In this document: positions 44,476 through 53,639 of the stretch, piece by piece
Layout: the number at the start of each line of letters is the position of its first letter
Numbering within the stretch: position 1 is the first letter of the stretch
From: Burkholderiales bacterium RIFCSPLOWO2_12_FULL_61_40
GTDB lineage: Bacteria > Pseudomonadota > Gammaproteobacteria > Burkholderiales > Burkholderiaceae_C
Direction of reading: 5' to 3'
NCBI GenBank assembly: GCA_001770935.1
Contig: MESI01000127.1
Coordinates: forward strand, 84,895 to 138,570
Length of the DNA: 53,676 bases
Made by a program: the position numbers and the translations under genes
Notes under the pieces: generated by a model
What the model was told of the DNA's origin: nothing
What the model saw: the letters and a program-made list of their open reading frames with translations, nothing else
Database searches by the model: none

Positions 44476-45630
44476 GTGGCAACAAATTCAAACCCCAGGC
44501 CAGAGGCCCCGGCGAACGGTGGCGCTCCCTTTCTGCAGATCAAACGTATCGTCAAAAAATTTGATGATGTGTTCGCCGTGGACGAAGTCACTTTGGATAT
44601 CCAGCAAGGTGAGATCTTTGCGCTCCTGGGTTCCTCAGGCTGCGGCAAGTCCACCCTGTTGCGTATGCTGGCCGGGTTTGAGACACCGACCTCCGGGCAA
44701 ATTTTGCTGGCTGGCCAGGACATCGTGACGCTGGCACCGTACGAGCGTCCCATCAACATGATGTTCCAAAGTTATGCCCTGTTCCCGCACCTGACCGTGT
44801 GGGACAACATTGCCTTTGGTCTGCGCCGCGATGGCCTGCCCAAGCCCGAGATTGAGGCACGGGTTGCGCAAATGCTGGATCTGGTCCAGCTCAAGGCCTA
44901 TGCCAAACGCAAACCGCACCAACTCTCGGGCGGGCAGCAGCAGCGGGTGGCGCTGGCGCGCAGTTTGGCCAAGCGACCCAAGTTGCTCTTGCTGGACGAG
45001 CCGCTGGGCGCGTTGGATGCCAAGCTGCGGGAGCGCACGCAATTGGAACTGGTGGGCATCATCGAGCAGGTGGGGGTGACCTGTGTCATGGTGACGCACG
45101 ACCAGGAAGAAGCCATGACCATGGCCACCCGCATTGGGGTGATGAGTGAAGGCAAAATCCTTCAGATCGGCCGTCCCGATGAGATTTATGAAACGCCCAA
45201 CTGCCGGTTCGTGGCCGACTTTATCGGTAGCGTCAACCTGTTCAAGGGCAACGTCGAAGAGGACGAACCCGACCATGTGGTGATTGCATCGCCCGAGTGC
45301 AAACACTACATCAACCACGGCATTACCGGCACGGCTGGAATGGCGGTGCATGTGGCGGTTCGGCCCGAAAAAATGTCTATTCGGCAGACCCAACCGCTGG
45401 ACGGCGAACGTGAATCTTTGGCTGAGGTGGGCTTCAATATGGCGCAGGGGGTGATTCAGGATCTGGCTTACCTGGGCAGTTTGACCACCTACCACGTCAA
45501 ACTCGACAACGGCACCGTGGTCAAGGTGACCCACACCAATGCCGCGCGGCATGCAGCCATTCGACTGACCTGGGGGGACCGGGTGTATGTCTGGTGGTGC
45601 GGTGGCGACGTGGTGGTTCTGACCCGGTAG
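44476..45630 (+). CDS. potG: putrescine ABC transporter ATP-binding protein
   Basis: 384-aa ABC ATPase: Walker [15 protein letters not shown]-loop MMFQSYALFPHLT, signature LSGGQQQRVALARSL, Walker B LLLLDEPLGALD, His switch MVTHDQEEAM, then a C-terminal TOBE domain (about 300-384). GTG at 44476 is chosen because AGAGGA (44463-44468) lies 7 nt upstream; the adjacent TTG at 44473 is too close. PotG rather than PotA, because potF, potH and potI adjoin. Confidence 0.94.
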   Translation: MATNSNPRPEAPANGGAPFLQIKRIVKKFDDVFAVDEVTLDIQQGEIFALLGSSGCGKSTLLRMLAGFETPTSGQILLAGQDIVTLAPYERPINMMFQSYALFPHLTVWDNIAFGLRRDGLPKPEIEARVAQMLDLVQLKAYAKRKPHQLSGGQQQRVALARSLAKRPKLLLLDEPLGALDAKLRERTQLELVGIIEQVGVTCVMVTHDQEEAMTMATRIGVMSEGKILQIGRPDEIYETPNCRFVADFIGSVNLFKGNVEEDEPDHVVIASPECKHYINHGITGTAGMAVHVAVRPEKMSIRQTQPLDGERESLAEVGFNMAQGVIQDLAYLGSLTTYHVKLDNGTVVKVTHTNAARHAAIRLTWGDRVYVWWCGGDVVVLTR

Positions 45631-45637
45631 CGCCACC

Positions 45638-46564
45638 ATGGCAACTTCTGCACTTAAAAAAATGTCGATCCGCGACAAAGTGACTGGATCCTGGGGGCGA
45701 TCCGCCGTTATCGGCGTGCCCATGGTTTTTCTGCTGGCGGTGTTTCTGCTGCCATTTTTGATCGTCTTCAAAATCAGCGTGTCCGAGATGGACGTGGTGC
45801 TGTTTAAAGACGTGTTGACCTGGACTGATGACGTCGTCACGGTCTCGGTCAAGCTGGGCAACTACATTGCCCTGGCCCAGGATTCGCTGTACATCCAGAC
45901 CTACCTCAGTTCACTGCAGTTTGCCGCGATGACCACGGCGATTTGCCTGCTGATCGCCTACCCGTTCGCCTATTTCATGGCGCGCAGCCCTGCAGACAAG
46001 CGGCCTGCGTTATTGATGCTGGTGATGCTGCCGTTTTGGACTTCGTTTTTGCTGCGGGTCTACGCCTGGAAAATGTTGTTGGCGGACAGCGGTGTGTTCA
46101 ACAACATGGCCATGGCGCTGGGCTTGATTTCTGAGCCGATCAAGATGATGAACACGCCGTTCTCACTGGTCCTGGGCATGGTCTACACCTACGTTCCCTT
46201 CATGATCCTGCCGTTGTACGCCAACCTGGTGAAAATGGATTTGCGGCTGCTGGAAGCCGCCCTGGATTTGGGCGCCACGCCCTGGCAGGCGTTTTGGCGC
46301 ATCACGGTGCCTTTGTCCAAGAGCGGGATCATCGCGGGCTCCATGCTGGTGTTCATTCCCTGCGTGGGGGAATTCGTGATTCCTGAATTGCTCGGCGGCC
46401 CGCAGACGCTCATGATTGGCCGTGTGTTATGGGATGAGTTTTTCAGCAACAACGACTGGCCCATGGCGGCCACCGTGGCGGTGGTGATGGTCTTGCTCAT
46501 CATCGTGCCACTGGCCTTGTTTAACAAACACCAGGCAGAAACTGCCGGAGGGGGGCGGGCATGA
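45638..46564 (+). CDS. potH: putrescine ABC transporter permease
   Basis: 308-aa inner-membrane permease with six predicted helices, first in GVPMVFLLAVFLLPFLIVFKISVSE, and the coupling loop LLEAALDLGATPWQAFWRITVPLSKSGI. VFIPCVGEFVIPELLGG is typical of PotB/PotH. It starts 7 bp after potG and its stop overlaps the potI start as ATGA. Confidence 0.95.
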   Translation: MATSALKKMSIRDKVTGSWGRSAVIGVPMVFLLAVFLLPFLIVFKISVSEMDVVLFKDVLTWTDDVVTVSVKLGNYIALAQDSLYIQTYLSSLQFAAMTTAICLLIAYPFAYFMARSPADKRPALLMLVMLPFWTSFLLRVYAWKMLLADSGVFNNMAMALGLISEPIKMMNTPFSLVLGMVYTYVPFMILPLYANLVKMDLRLLEAALDLGATPWQAFWRITVPLSKSGIIAGSMLVFIPCVGEFVIPELLGGPQTLMIGRVLWDEFFSNNDWPMAATVAVVMVLLIIVPLALFNKHQAETAGGGRA

Positions 46565-47400
46565 AATTCAATCTGGGCCGCATGACATCCCGGTTCTGGA
46601 TGGGCGCCGTATTCCTGTTTTTGTACCTGCCCATTTTGACCCTGGTGGTACTGAGCTTCAACGCCAGCCCGATGGTGACCAGCTGGGGGGGCTGGTCCTT
46701 ACGCTGGTATGAAGCGCTGGCTGCGGATACGGAAATTCTGGGCGGCTTTTTCCTGTCGCTTCAAATTGCCTTCCTGACGGCGTGCTCTTCGGTGGTGCTG
46801 GGGCTGCTGGCTGCTTTGTCGATGCACCGCTTCAAGCGCTTTCCGGGCCGTACCCTGTTTACCGGAATGGTGAACTCGCCCCTGGTGATGCCTGAGGTGA
46901 TCATTGGCTTGTCCTTGCTGTTGATGCTGGTGTCCGTGCAGCGCATGTTTGGTTTCCCCGAGCGTGGCATGGGCACCATCTGGCTGGGCCACACCTTGCT
47001 GGGCATGGCCTATGCCACGGTGGTGGTGCAGTCGCGCCTGCAGGAAATGAGCCCCCAGCTGGAAGAGGCTGCCCAAGACCTGGGGTGCCGTCCCCTGCAG
47101 GTGTTCTTTCTGGTGACCTTGCCGCTGATCTCCCAGGCCATTGGGTCCGCGTGGCTGTTGACCTTTACCCTGTCCCTGGACGATGTGGTGCTGTCAGCAT
47201 TCCTGTCGGGTCCTGGCTCCACCACCATGCCGATTGTGATATTTAGCCGTGCGCGGCTGGGTTTGAGTCCCAGCGTGAACACGGTTGCCACTTTGACCGT
47301 GGCCGTGGTCAGCATCGGTGTGCTGGCTGCCAGCGTTCTCATCGCCCGTGCCGAGCGCAGGCGGGCGCAGGAGATGGCGGCGGCCTACCGCGCTGTGTGA
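46561..47400 (+). CDS. potI: putrescine ABC transporter permease
   Basis: 279-aa inner-membrane permease, six helices, opening FLFLYLPILTLVVLSFN; the coupling loop is QLEEAAQDLGCRPLQVFFLVTLPLI. Partner of PotH in the channel. Start fixed by the 4-bp overlap with potH. A GC-rich hairpin with a GNRA tetraloop follows at 47463. Confidence 0.95.
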   Translation: MKFNLGRMTSRFWMGAVFLFLYLPILTLVVLSFNASPMVTSWGGWSLRWYEALAADTEILGGFFLSLQIAFLTACSSVVLGLLAALSMHRFKRFPGRTLFTGMVNSPLVMPEVIIGLSLLLMLVSVQRMFGFPERGMGTIWLGHTLLGMAYATVVVQSRLQEMSPQLEEAAQDLGCRPLQVFFLVTLPLISQAIGSAWLLTFTLSLDDVVLSAFLSGPGSTTMPIVIFSRARLGLSPSVNTVATLTVAVVSIGVLAASVLIARAERRRAQEMAAAYRAV

Positions 47401-47462
47401 GTGCCTTGGGTGGTGAGGAGCTAAACGTTGCGGCACACGCGCAACCTTGGGTTCAGTAGAAG

Positions 47463-47490
47463 CGGGGTCGGCAGCAATGCCGCCCCGTTT
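47463..47490 (+). terminator. hairpin after potI, weak terminator or mRNA-stabilising stem
   Basis: CGGGG-T-CGGCA pairs with TGCCG-CCCCG around a GCAA tetraloop (47463-47487), one bulged T, followed by only TTT. Very stable but short of a full U-run, so read-through into puuC is likely. Confidence 0.5.
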
Positions 47491-47581
47491 GTCATTTGAG
47501 GGGTCCGGTAGGTCCAGTTGGATGCACAAAGGTGGATCCACTTGGGTGTCCGACATGTTTGTACAGAAGGAGAAATAGCGT

Positions 47582-49069
47582 ATGAAACCAGCAATCCATC
47601 CCAGCCCGGCGTCGTTCGACGGACGGGCCTTGATCAACGGCAAACGTGTGGCCGCCCAAAGCGGCCAATGGTTTGACTGTGTTTCTCCCGTGGATGGCCG
47701 CATCCTGACGCAGGTCGCCCGTTGTGCGGAAGCGGATGTCAACGCCGCCGTGGCCGCTGCGCGCGCGGCCTTTGAAGACCACCGTTGGAGTGGCATGCCC
47801 CCGGCGCAACGCAAACGCATCCTGATCCGTTTTGCCGATTTGCTGCTGGAGCATGCGGACGCGCTGGCACTGACGGAAACACTGGACATGGGCAAACCCG
47901 TGAAGTACGCCCGCTCCGTGGACGTTACCAGCGCCGCCAACTGCATTCGCTGGTACGGCGAAGCGGTGGACAAGGTGTACGACGAAATCGCCCCCACCGC
48001 CCGCACCGCCTTGGCGCTGATCACCCGCGAACCCGTGGGGGTCGTGGGGGTGATCGTGCCCTGGAACTACCCCATGATCATGGCCGCCTGGAAAATTGCG
48101 CCAGCCCTGGCCTCAGGCAATTCGGTGGTCCTCAAACCCAGTGAAAAATCTCCGCTGACGGCCCTGCGCATGGCCGATCTGGCGCTGGAGGCGGGTGTGC
48201 CCGAGGGCGTGTTCAACGTGGTCACGGGCATGGGGCCTGAAGCGGGATCGCCCCTGGCCCTGCACATGGATGTGGACTGCATTGCCTTTACCGGCTCCAC
48301 GCGCGTGGGCAAACAAATCCATGTGATGGCCGGGCAAAGCAATTTGAAGCGGGCCTGGACCGAACTGGGCGGCAAGTCGCCCAACATCGTGTTTGCCGAC
48401 TGCCCGAACCTGGACCGGGCGGTGGAAGCGGCGGTGGGCAGCATTTTCTTCAACCAGGGTGAAAGCTGCAATGCGCCCTCGCGTCTGTATGTGCAAGCCG
48501 AAATCAAGGAACGTTTCTTGGAAAAGGCCTTGGCCCTGGTACCGGCGTATGCCCCCGCCAACCCGCTGCTCCCCGACACCGTGATGGGGGCCCTGGTGGA
48601 CCAGATTCAGATGAATTCGGTGCTGCGCTATATCGATATCGGCAAGGCCGAGGGTGCCAAAGTCATTGCCGGTGGTGAGCAAGCGTTGCGTGAGACCGGA
48701 GGCTGCTATGTGCAGCCCACCATTTTTGATGGTGTGACCGGTGGCATGACCATCGCGCGCGAGGAAATCTTTGGGCCGGTGCTGTCGGTGCTGACCTTTA
48801 CCGATGCCGCCGATGCGGTGCGCCAGGCCAATGCCAGTGTGTACGGCTTGCAAGCGGGGGTCTGGACCAGCGACCTGAACAAGGCGCACGGGGTGGCGCG
48901 TGCCCTGCGGGCCGGAACCGTGCATGTGAACCAGTACGACGAGGACGACATCACCGTGCCCTTTGGCGGCTTCAAGCAAAGCGGGGTTGGGCGTGACAAG
49001 TCCTTGCACGCCTTTGACAAGTACACCGAAACCAAAACCACCTGGATTCGCATCGATTCACCGGTGTGA
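47582..49069 (+). CDS. puuC: gamma-glutamyl-gamma-aminobutyraldehyde dehydrogenase
   Basis: 495-aa NAD(P)-dependent aldehyde dehydrogenase: VVGVIVPWNYPMIMAAWKIA, FTGSTRVGKQI, ELGGKSPNIVF with the general base Glu, and catalytic Cys296 in NQGESCNAPSRL. It oxidises gamma-glutamyl-aminobutyraldehyde to gamma-glutamyl-GABA and may also take free aminobutyraldehyde or succinate semialdehyde. This matters because no separate gabD is in the window. GAAGGAGA precedes the ATG. It is 182 bp after potI, with a hairpin between. Confidence 0.91.
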   Translation: MKPAIHPSPASFDGRALINGKRVAAQSGQWFDCVSPVDGRILTQVARCAEADVNAAVAAARAAFEDHRWSGMPPAQRKRILIRFADLLLEHADALALTETLDMGKPVKYARSVDVTSAANCIRWYGEAVDKVYDEIAPTARTALALITREPVGVVGVIVPWNYPMIMAAWKIAPALASGNSVVLKPSEKSPLTALRMADLALEAGVPEGVFNVVTGMGPEAGSPLALHMDVDCIAFTGSTRVGKQIHVMAGQSNLKRAWTELGGKSPNIVFADCPNLDRAVEAAVGSIFFNQGESCNAPSRLYVQAEIKERFLEKALALVPAYAPANPLLPDTVMGALVDQIQMNSVLRYIDIGKAEGAKVIAGGEQALRETGGCYVQPTIFDGVTGGMTIAREEIFGPVLSVLTFTDAADAVRQANASVYGLQAGVWTSDLNKAHGVARALRAGTVHVNQYDEDDITVPFGGFKQSGVGRDKSLHAFDKYTETKTTWIRIDSPV

Positions 49070-49124
49070 TGGCGCCCGGCTGCATGGACTTGAATCCCCA
49101 TCCATAGTTTTTAGGACTGAAAAA

Positions 49125-50429
49125 ATGAACGCCATATTGAAACCTGCCGCGCAGGCCACTGAAACAATGCCCGGCACCAATGCCGAATGGCATGCCCGCC
49201 GCCTGGCGGCCACCCCGCGTGGTGTCGCCGTGATGGGCGATTTTTTTATCGACCACGCCAAAAATGCGGAATTCTGGGACATCGAAGGCCGCCGCTTTAT
49301 TGACTTTGCCGGCGGCATCGCCGTGCTCAATACCGGCCATGTGCACCCCAAGGTACAAGCCGCCATTGCTGCGCAATTGCAGCGCTTCACCCACAGTTGC
49401 TACCAGGTGGTTCCCTATGCCGAATACGTTTCGTTGGCCGAACGCATCAATGCCATTGCTCCCATTGCGGGGGCCAAGAAGACGGCCTTCTTCTCGACCG
49501 GCGCCGAGGCGGTGGAAAATGCCATCAAAATTGCACGCGCCCACACCCAGCGCAGCGGGGTGATTGCCTTTGGCGGTGGTTTCCATGGCCGCAGCCTGTT
49601 CGCTGTGGCGCTCACCGGCAAGGTGCAGCCCTACAAGGCCGGATTCGGCCCGTTTCCGCCGGAGATCTACCACGCACCGTTCCCCGGCGATACGGCCAGC
49701 ACCGAAGCCATGAAAACCGCCGTGGAGCAACTCTTCAAGTGCGACATCGAAGCCAGCCGCGTGGCCGCCTTTATTTTCGAGCCTGTGCAAGGGGAGGGGG
49801 GATTCACCCCGATCTGCGCCGAAGCTGCTTCGTGGTTGCGCGCGCTGTGTGACCAACACGGCATTCTCATGATTGCGGACGAGGTGCAGACGGGCTTTGC
49901 CCGCACCGGCAAGATGTTTGCCATGGAGCATTACGGCGTTTCCCCCGACCTCATGACCCTGGCCAAAAGCATGGCCGGTGGCACCACCTTGTCCGCCGTG
50001 GTGGGGCGTGCAGAGGTGATGGACGCGCCCAACCCCGGTGGATTGGGCGGCACCTACGCTGGCAACCCCCTGGCGGTGGCAGCGGCCCACGCGGTGCTGG
50101 ACGTGATGGCGGAAGAAAATCTGTGTGAGCGCGCGCAGGTGCTGGGTGATCGCCTCCAGGCGCGCTTGCTGCAAGCCAAGGCCCGCAACCCACGCATGGG
50201 AGATATCCGGGCTTTGGGTGCCATGGTCGCCTGCGATTTCATCCACCCCACCACGGGCGCACCGGATGCCGACTTCACCAAGCAGGTGCAGCAGGCCGCG
50301 CTCAAAAAGGGCTTGCTTTTGCTCACCTGCGGTGTTGATGGCAACGTGGTCCGTTTTCTGTTCCCGCTGACCATTGAAGATGCCGTGTTCGATGAGGCCA
50401 TGGGTATTTTGGACACCGTGCTGGCCTGA
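49125..50429 (+). CDS. gabT: 4-aminobutyrate aminotransferase
   Basis: 434-aa class III PLP aminotransferase converting GABA + 2-oxoglutarate to succinate semialdehyde + glutamate. PLP lysine Lys281 (TLAKSMAGGT), FIDFAGGIAVLNTGHVHP, FFSTGAEAVENAIKIARAHT, GFHGRSLF and FEPVQGEGGF are GabT motifs. The ATG at 49125 follows TTAGGA; an in-frame upstream stretch overlaps puuC and is not family-like. 55 bp separate it from puuC. It is the end point of both putrescine routes. Confidence 0.93.
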   Translation: MNAILKPAAQATETMPGTNAEWHARRLAATPRGVAVMGDFFIDHAKNAEFWDIEGRRFIDFAGGIAVLNTGHVHPKVQAAIAAQLQRFTHSCYQVVPYAEYVSLAERINAIAPIAGAKKTAFFSTGAEAVENAIKIARAHTQRSGVIAFGGGFHGRSLFAVALTGKVQPYKAGFGPFPPEIYHAPFPGDTASTEAMKTAVEQLFKCDIEASRVAAFIFEPVQGEGGFTPICAEAASWLRALCDQHGILMIADEVQTGFARTGKMFAMEHYGVSPDLMTLAKSMAGGTTLSAVVGRAEVMDAPNPGGLGGTYAGNPLAVAAAHAVLDVMAEENLCERAQVLGDRLQARLLQAKARNPRMGDIRALGAMVACDFIHPTTGAPDADFTKQVQQAALKKGLLLLTCGVDGNVVRFLFPLTIEDAVFDEAMGILDTVLA

Positions 50430-50487
50430 TTTTGGCCCTTGGCGGCGCACCGGTGGTGTCGCCATTGGCCATTACCTCTTAACTTTC

Positions 50488-50543
50488 GCTATCATATTGA
50501 TAGCTGTTTGCGCAATAACTACGGGGGCTGTAGGCCTATTTGG
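50488..50543 (+). repeat. dispersed repeat, intergenic copy before the GS-like gene
   Basis: It begins with a small palindrome, GCTATCA-TAT-TGATAGC, and contains TGCGCAAT, TACGGGGGC and TAGGCCTATTTGG. It ends 2 bp before the ATG of the next gene. 42 of 56 positions match 34901-34956 read on the minus strand. Confidence 0.75.
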
Positions 50544-50545
50544 TT

Positions 50546-51874
50546 ATGAATACTATCCAAGAACACATGGCTGCGCTGCAGTCCCAAGGCATTCACTCCA
50601 TCCTGGCGCAGTTTTCAGACATCCATGGTGTGGCCAAAGGCAAGCTGGTGCCCGTGGCGCATTTGAACGAGTGGGTGGAGCAGGGCGCGGGTTTCGCCGG
50701 GCCCAGCATCTGGGGCACGGGCTTGCCCCGCTACGGCGCGCGCAGTGAGTATTACGGCCGGGTGCTGCCCGAGTCTTTACGTCCCTTACCCTTTATGCCC
50801 GGTGTGGCGCACGCCGTATGTGATGGTTATGCCGGTGGAGAACCCCTGGAAACCTGCTCTCGCCAGGTGCTCAAGCGCCAGGTGCGCCGACTGGAGGAGC
50901 GGGGCTGGACACTGTGGGTGGGTATCGAGCCGGAGTTCTTCCTTCTGAACAAGAATGCGCAAGGACAGTGGGCTGTGGCAGATGGCCAGGACCAACTCGG
51001 AAAACCCTCCTACGACATCAAAGCCATCCACCGCAATGCGGGTTTCCTGGAAGACATGCGCAGTGCGCTGGTCGCACTGGGGTTCGACCTTCAGCAGATA
51101 GACCACGAAGATGCCTGTGGCCAGTACGAGATCAACTACCGCTTTGACGACGCACTGGCGGCAGACCGCTACATGCTCTTCAAACTGACCGCCCACGCCA
51201 TGGCCGAAAAATACGGCATGACCTTTAGCTGCATGCCCAAACCGTTGGCGCATGCGCCGGGCAGTGGGCTGCATTTTCATTTGAGCATCACAAACGCCCA
51301 GGGAAAGCCCCTCTTTGCAGAGGCCGCCGGACCGCTGGGCCTGAGTGCGCAAGGCCACCAATTTGCGGCCGGATTGCTGCACCACGCCGATGCACTCAGC
51401 GCGCTGTGCGCCCCCACGGTGAACAGCTACAAACGGTTGGCTTCCAGCACCAGTGCCTCCGGCACCACCTGGTCGCCGGTGTGGAAAAGTTATGGCGACA
51501 ACAACCGCACCTGTGTGGTGCGCACGGTGGCGGGCCGTCTGGAATGGCGCTTGCCCGACCCCTCGTGCAATGTCTATGCCGCCCTGGCGGCCACCCTGGC
51601 CGCCGGCCTGAGTGGCATGGACCAAGCCCTGGGGGCTCCGCCACCGTGTGGCGAAGACCTGTATGAACGCCAGTCCCGTGGTGGCGCCATGCCGCCGCGT
51701 CTACCCCGTAATCTGGACGAGGCGGTGACGGGACTGGAGCAAGACCGAGCTTTGATGGCGGCCCTGGGGGACGCGTTTTGCAAGGAGTTTGTCAAGCTCA
51801 AGCGGGCGGAGTGGGATGAATACAGCCAGCAGGTCAGTGCCTGGGAACTCAGGCGTTATGCCGATGCCTTTTGA
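50546..51874 (+). CDS. type III glutamine synthetase-like ligase (GlnT/GmaS family)
   Basis: 442-aa GS-fold ligase distinct from puuA. LAQFSDIHGVAKGKLVP, GAGFAGPSIWGTG, GIEPEFFLL, QIDHEDACGQYEINY, APTVNSYKRL and GRLEWRLPDPSCNVY match the family that holds proteobacterial type III glutamine synthetases and gamma-glutamylmethylamide synthetases. No methylamine genes adjoin, so the amine substrate may be another polyamine, ethanolamine or ammonia. The ATG at 50546 is used; TTG at 50540 is possible. No good ribosome-binding site is seen, because a dispersed repeat ends 2 bp before the start. 116 bp after gabT. Confidence 0.82.
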   Translation: MNTIQEHMAALQSQGIHSILAQFSDIHGVAKGKLVPVAHLNEWVEQGAGFAGPSIWGTGLPRYGARSEYYGRVLPESLRPLPFMPGVAHAVCDGYAGGEPLETCSRQVLKRQVRRLEERGWTLWVGIEPEFFLLNKNAQGQWAVADGQDQLGKPSYDIKAIHRNAGFLEDMRSALVALGFDLQQIDHEDACGQYEINYRFDDALAADRYMLFKLTAHAMAEKYGMTFSCMPKPLAHAPGSGLHFHLSITNAQGKPLFAEAAGPLGLSAQGHQFAAGLLHHADALSALCAPTVNSYKRLASSTSASGTTWSPVWKSYGDNNRTCVVRTVAGRLEWRLPDPSCNVYAALAATLAAGLSGMDQALGAPPPCGEDLYERQSRGGAMPPRLPRNLDEAVTGLEQDRALMAALGDAFCKEFVKLKRAEWDEYSQQVSAWELRRYADAF

Positions 51875-52038
51875 GCGCAGTTCCGGGGAGGGCTCCGCCG
51901 CATTTTGAAATGCGTGTTGTGATTTCTTAATGTGAAATTGTACGTCTTATTTGCGGTGCATCAATTTCCGGATAGCGGTGTATTGTTTCGTATTGTGAGT
52001 TTGTGTTTGTAAGCTATTGATTTATATTGTGAAAATTT

Positions 52039-52056
52039 ATGTCTTATATAAGACAT
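52039..52056. promoter_or_regulatory. aceA operator 1 (18-bp palindrome)
   Basis: ATGTCTTATATAAGACAT, perfect palindrome. It sits 30 bp upstream of a second copy, about three helical turns. A partial site (GTCTTAT, 51944-51950) lies about 95 bp further upstream. Confidence 0.7.
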
Positions 52057-52061
52057 AAGAT

Positions 52062-52090
52062 TTGTTTCATGTCTTATATAAGACTAGAAT
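52062..52090 (+). promoter_or_regulatory. predicted sigma-70 promoter of aceA
   Basis: TTGTTT (52062-52067), 17-bp spacer, TAGAAT (52085-52090). It predicts a start near 52097 and a 5' UTR of about 65 nt. Confidence 0.55.
52069..52084. promoter_or_regulatory. aceA operator 2 inside the promoter spacer
   Basis: ATGTCTTATATAAGAC with the same 14-bp palindromic core as operator 1. It fills almost exactly the 17-bp spacer of the predicted promoter, so bound protein should block RNA polymerase. Confidence 0.7.
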
Positions 52091-52161
52091 AGCGTCACCC
52101 ACCTGCCACATTGTTTGTATATGTTCAGGTACCGTTTTTCTTCAACCTTCGGAGTGACTCC

Positions 52162-53466
52162 ATGACGACACCAACCCGTGAACAACAAATCGCCGCTCTT
52201 GAAAAAGACTGGGCTACCAATCCCCGCTGGAAAGGTATCAAGCGCGGTTACTCCGCCGCTGATGTGGTCCGCCTGCGTGGCTCCTTCCCCATTGAGCACA
52301 CCCTGGCCCGCCGCGGTGCTGAAAAGCTCTGGGACCTGGTGAACAACGAGCCCTATGTCAATTGCCTGGGCGCATTGACCGGCGGCCAAGCCATGCAACA
52401 AGTCAAGGCTGGCGTCAAGGCCATCTACCTGTCGGGCTGGCAAGTCGCTGCGGACAATAATTCCTACGCGTCCATGTACCCCGACCAGTCCCTGTACCCC
52501 GTGGACTCGGTGCCAACCGTGGTGGAACGCATCAACAACACCTTCCGCCGTGCCGACGAAATCCAGCACTCCAAAGGCATTGACGCGGGCGACAAAGGCT
52601 ACATCGACAACTTCGCGCCTATCGTCGCTGACGCAGAAGCCGGTTTCGGTGGCGTGTTGAACGCGTTCGAACTGATGAAAGCCATGATCAAGGCGGGCGC
52701 AGCCGGCGTGCATTGGGAAGACCAATTGGCTTCCGTCAAAAAATGCGGCCACATGGGTGGCAAAGTGTTGGTCCCAACCGCGGAAGCCTGCCAGAAGCTG
52801 ATCGCAGCCCGTATGGCTGCCGACGTTTGCGGAGTGCCTACCTTGGTGATCGCCCGTACCGATGCCGAAGCGGCTGATCTCTTGACCAGCGACTACGACG
52901 AAAACGACAAACCTTTCCTGACCGGCGAGCGCACTGCCGAAGGCTTCTACAAGACCAACAAGGGCATGGACCAAGCCATCTCCCGCGCCATTGCCTATGC
53001 TGAGTACGCTGACTTGGTGTGGTGCGAAACCGGCACGCCTGACCTCGAATTTGCCAAGAAGTTTGCCGATGCCGTGCACGCCAAACACCCTGGCAAGATG
53101 TTGGCCTACAACTGCTCGCCTTCCTTCAACTGGAAGAAAAACCTGGACGACGCGACCATCGCCAAGTTCCAGCGCGAACTCGGCGCCATGGGTTACAAGT
53201 ACCAGTTCATCACCTTGGCTGGTATCCACTCCATGTGGTACAACATGTTCGACTTGGCGCAAGACTACGTCGCTCGCGGCATGTCGGCCTACGTCGAGAA
53301 GGTGCAAGAGCCTGAATTCGCAGCCCGTGACCGTGGCTACACCTTCGTGTCGCACCAGCAGGAAGTGGGCACCGGTTACTTCGACGAAGTGACCACCGTG
53401 ATCCAGGGCGGCAAGTCCAGCGTGACCGCGCTGACCGGTTCCACCGAAGAAGAGCAGTTCCACTGA
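52162..53466 (+). CDS. aceA: isocitrate lyase
   Basis: 434-aa enzyme splitting isocitrate into glyoxylate and succinate, first step of the glyoxylate shunt. Conserved blocks: [48 protein letters not shown], the active-site [10 protein letters not shown] loop with its catalytic Cys, and [12 protein letters not shown]. Length equals E. coli AceA (434 aa). GGAGTGA lies before the ATG at 52162. It has its own promoter with two palindromic operators and its own terminator, so it is a single-gene unit. No malate synthase gene is in the window. Confidence 0.97.
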   Translation: MTTPTREQQIAALEKDWATNPRWKGIKRGYSAADVVRLRGSFPIEHTLARRGAEKLWDLVNNEPYVNCLGALTGGQAMQQVKAGVKAIYLSGWQVAADNNSYASMYPDQSLYPVDSVPTVVERINNTFRRADEIQHSKGIDAGDKGYIDNFAPIVADAEAGFGGVLNAFELMKAMIKAGAAGVHWEDQLASVKKCGHMGGKVLVPTAEACQKLIAARMAADVCGVPTLVIARTDAEAADLLTSDYDENDKPFLTGERTAEGFYKTNKGMDQAISRAIAYAEYADLVWCETGTPDLEFAKKFADAVHAKHPGKMLAYNCSPSFNWKKNLDDATIAKFQRELGAMGYKYQFITLAGIHSMWYNMFDLAQDYVARGMSAYVEKVQEPEFAARDRGYTFVSHQQEVGTGYFDEVTTVIQGGKSSVTALTGSTEEEQFH

Positions 53467-53485
53467 TCTGACCCTTTGGGTCTAG

Positions 53486-53523
53486 AGGGCTGGGTCTTCC
53501 GCAAGGGGGTCCCAGCCCTTTTT
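53486..53523 (+). terminator. Rho-independent terminator of aceA
   Basis: AGGGCTGGG (53486-53494) pairs with CCCAGCCCT (53511-53519), loop 16 nt, followed by a T5 run. It begins 20 bp after the aceA stop. Confidence 0.85.
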
Positions 53524-53597
53524 GTTTGGGGTGCGTCTGACTGAGGTTAAAATTGGGCATCTTCCTGCATCACAAGAGCGAGAAAGGCACTTTGGTT

Positions 53598-53639
53598 ATG
53601 ACACCGCGAACTACACCGGCAAAAGTTTTAAGCAAATAA
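53598..53639 (+). CDS. possible 13-residue peptide at the right edge
   Basis: ATG to TAA encoding MTPRTTPAKVLSK, with AGAAAGG 10 nt upstream. It may be a leader peptide for a gene beyond the window or chance. Nothing else is recognised between the aceA terminator and the window end. Confidence 0.2.
   Translation: MTPRTTPAKVLSK

Noticed and set aside
52084..53463. A 459-codon minus-strand frame opposite aceA, and similar long frames opposite gabT and dppA
   Set aside because: The plus-strand aceA and gabT and the minus-strand dppA are textbook proteins; the mirrored frames show no motif, no ribosome-binding site and low-complexity composition.
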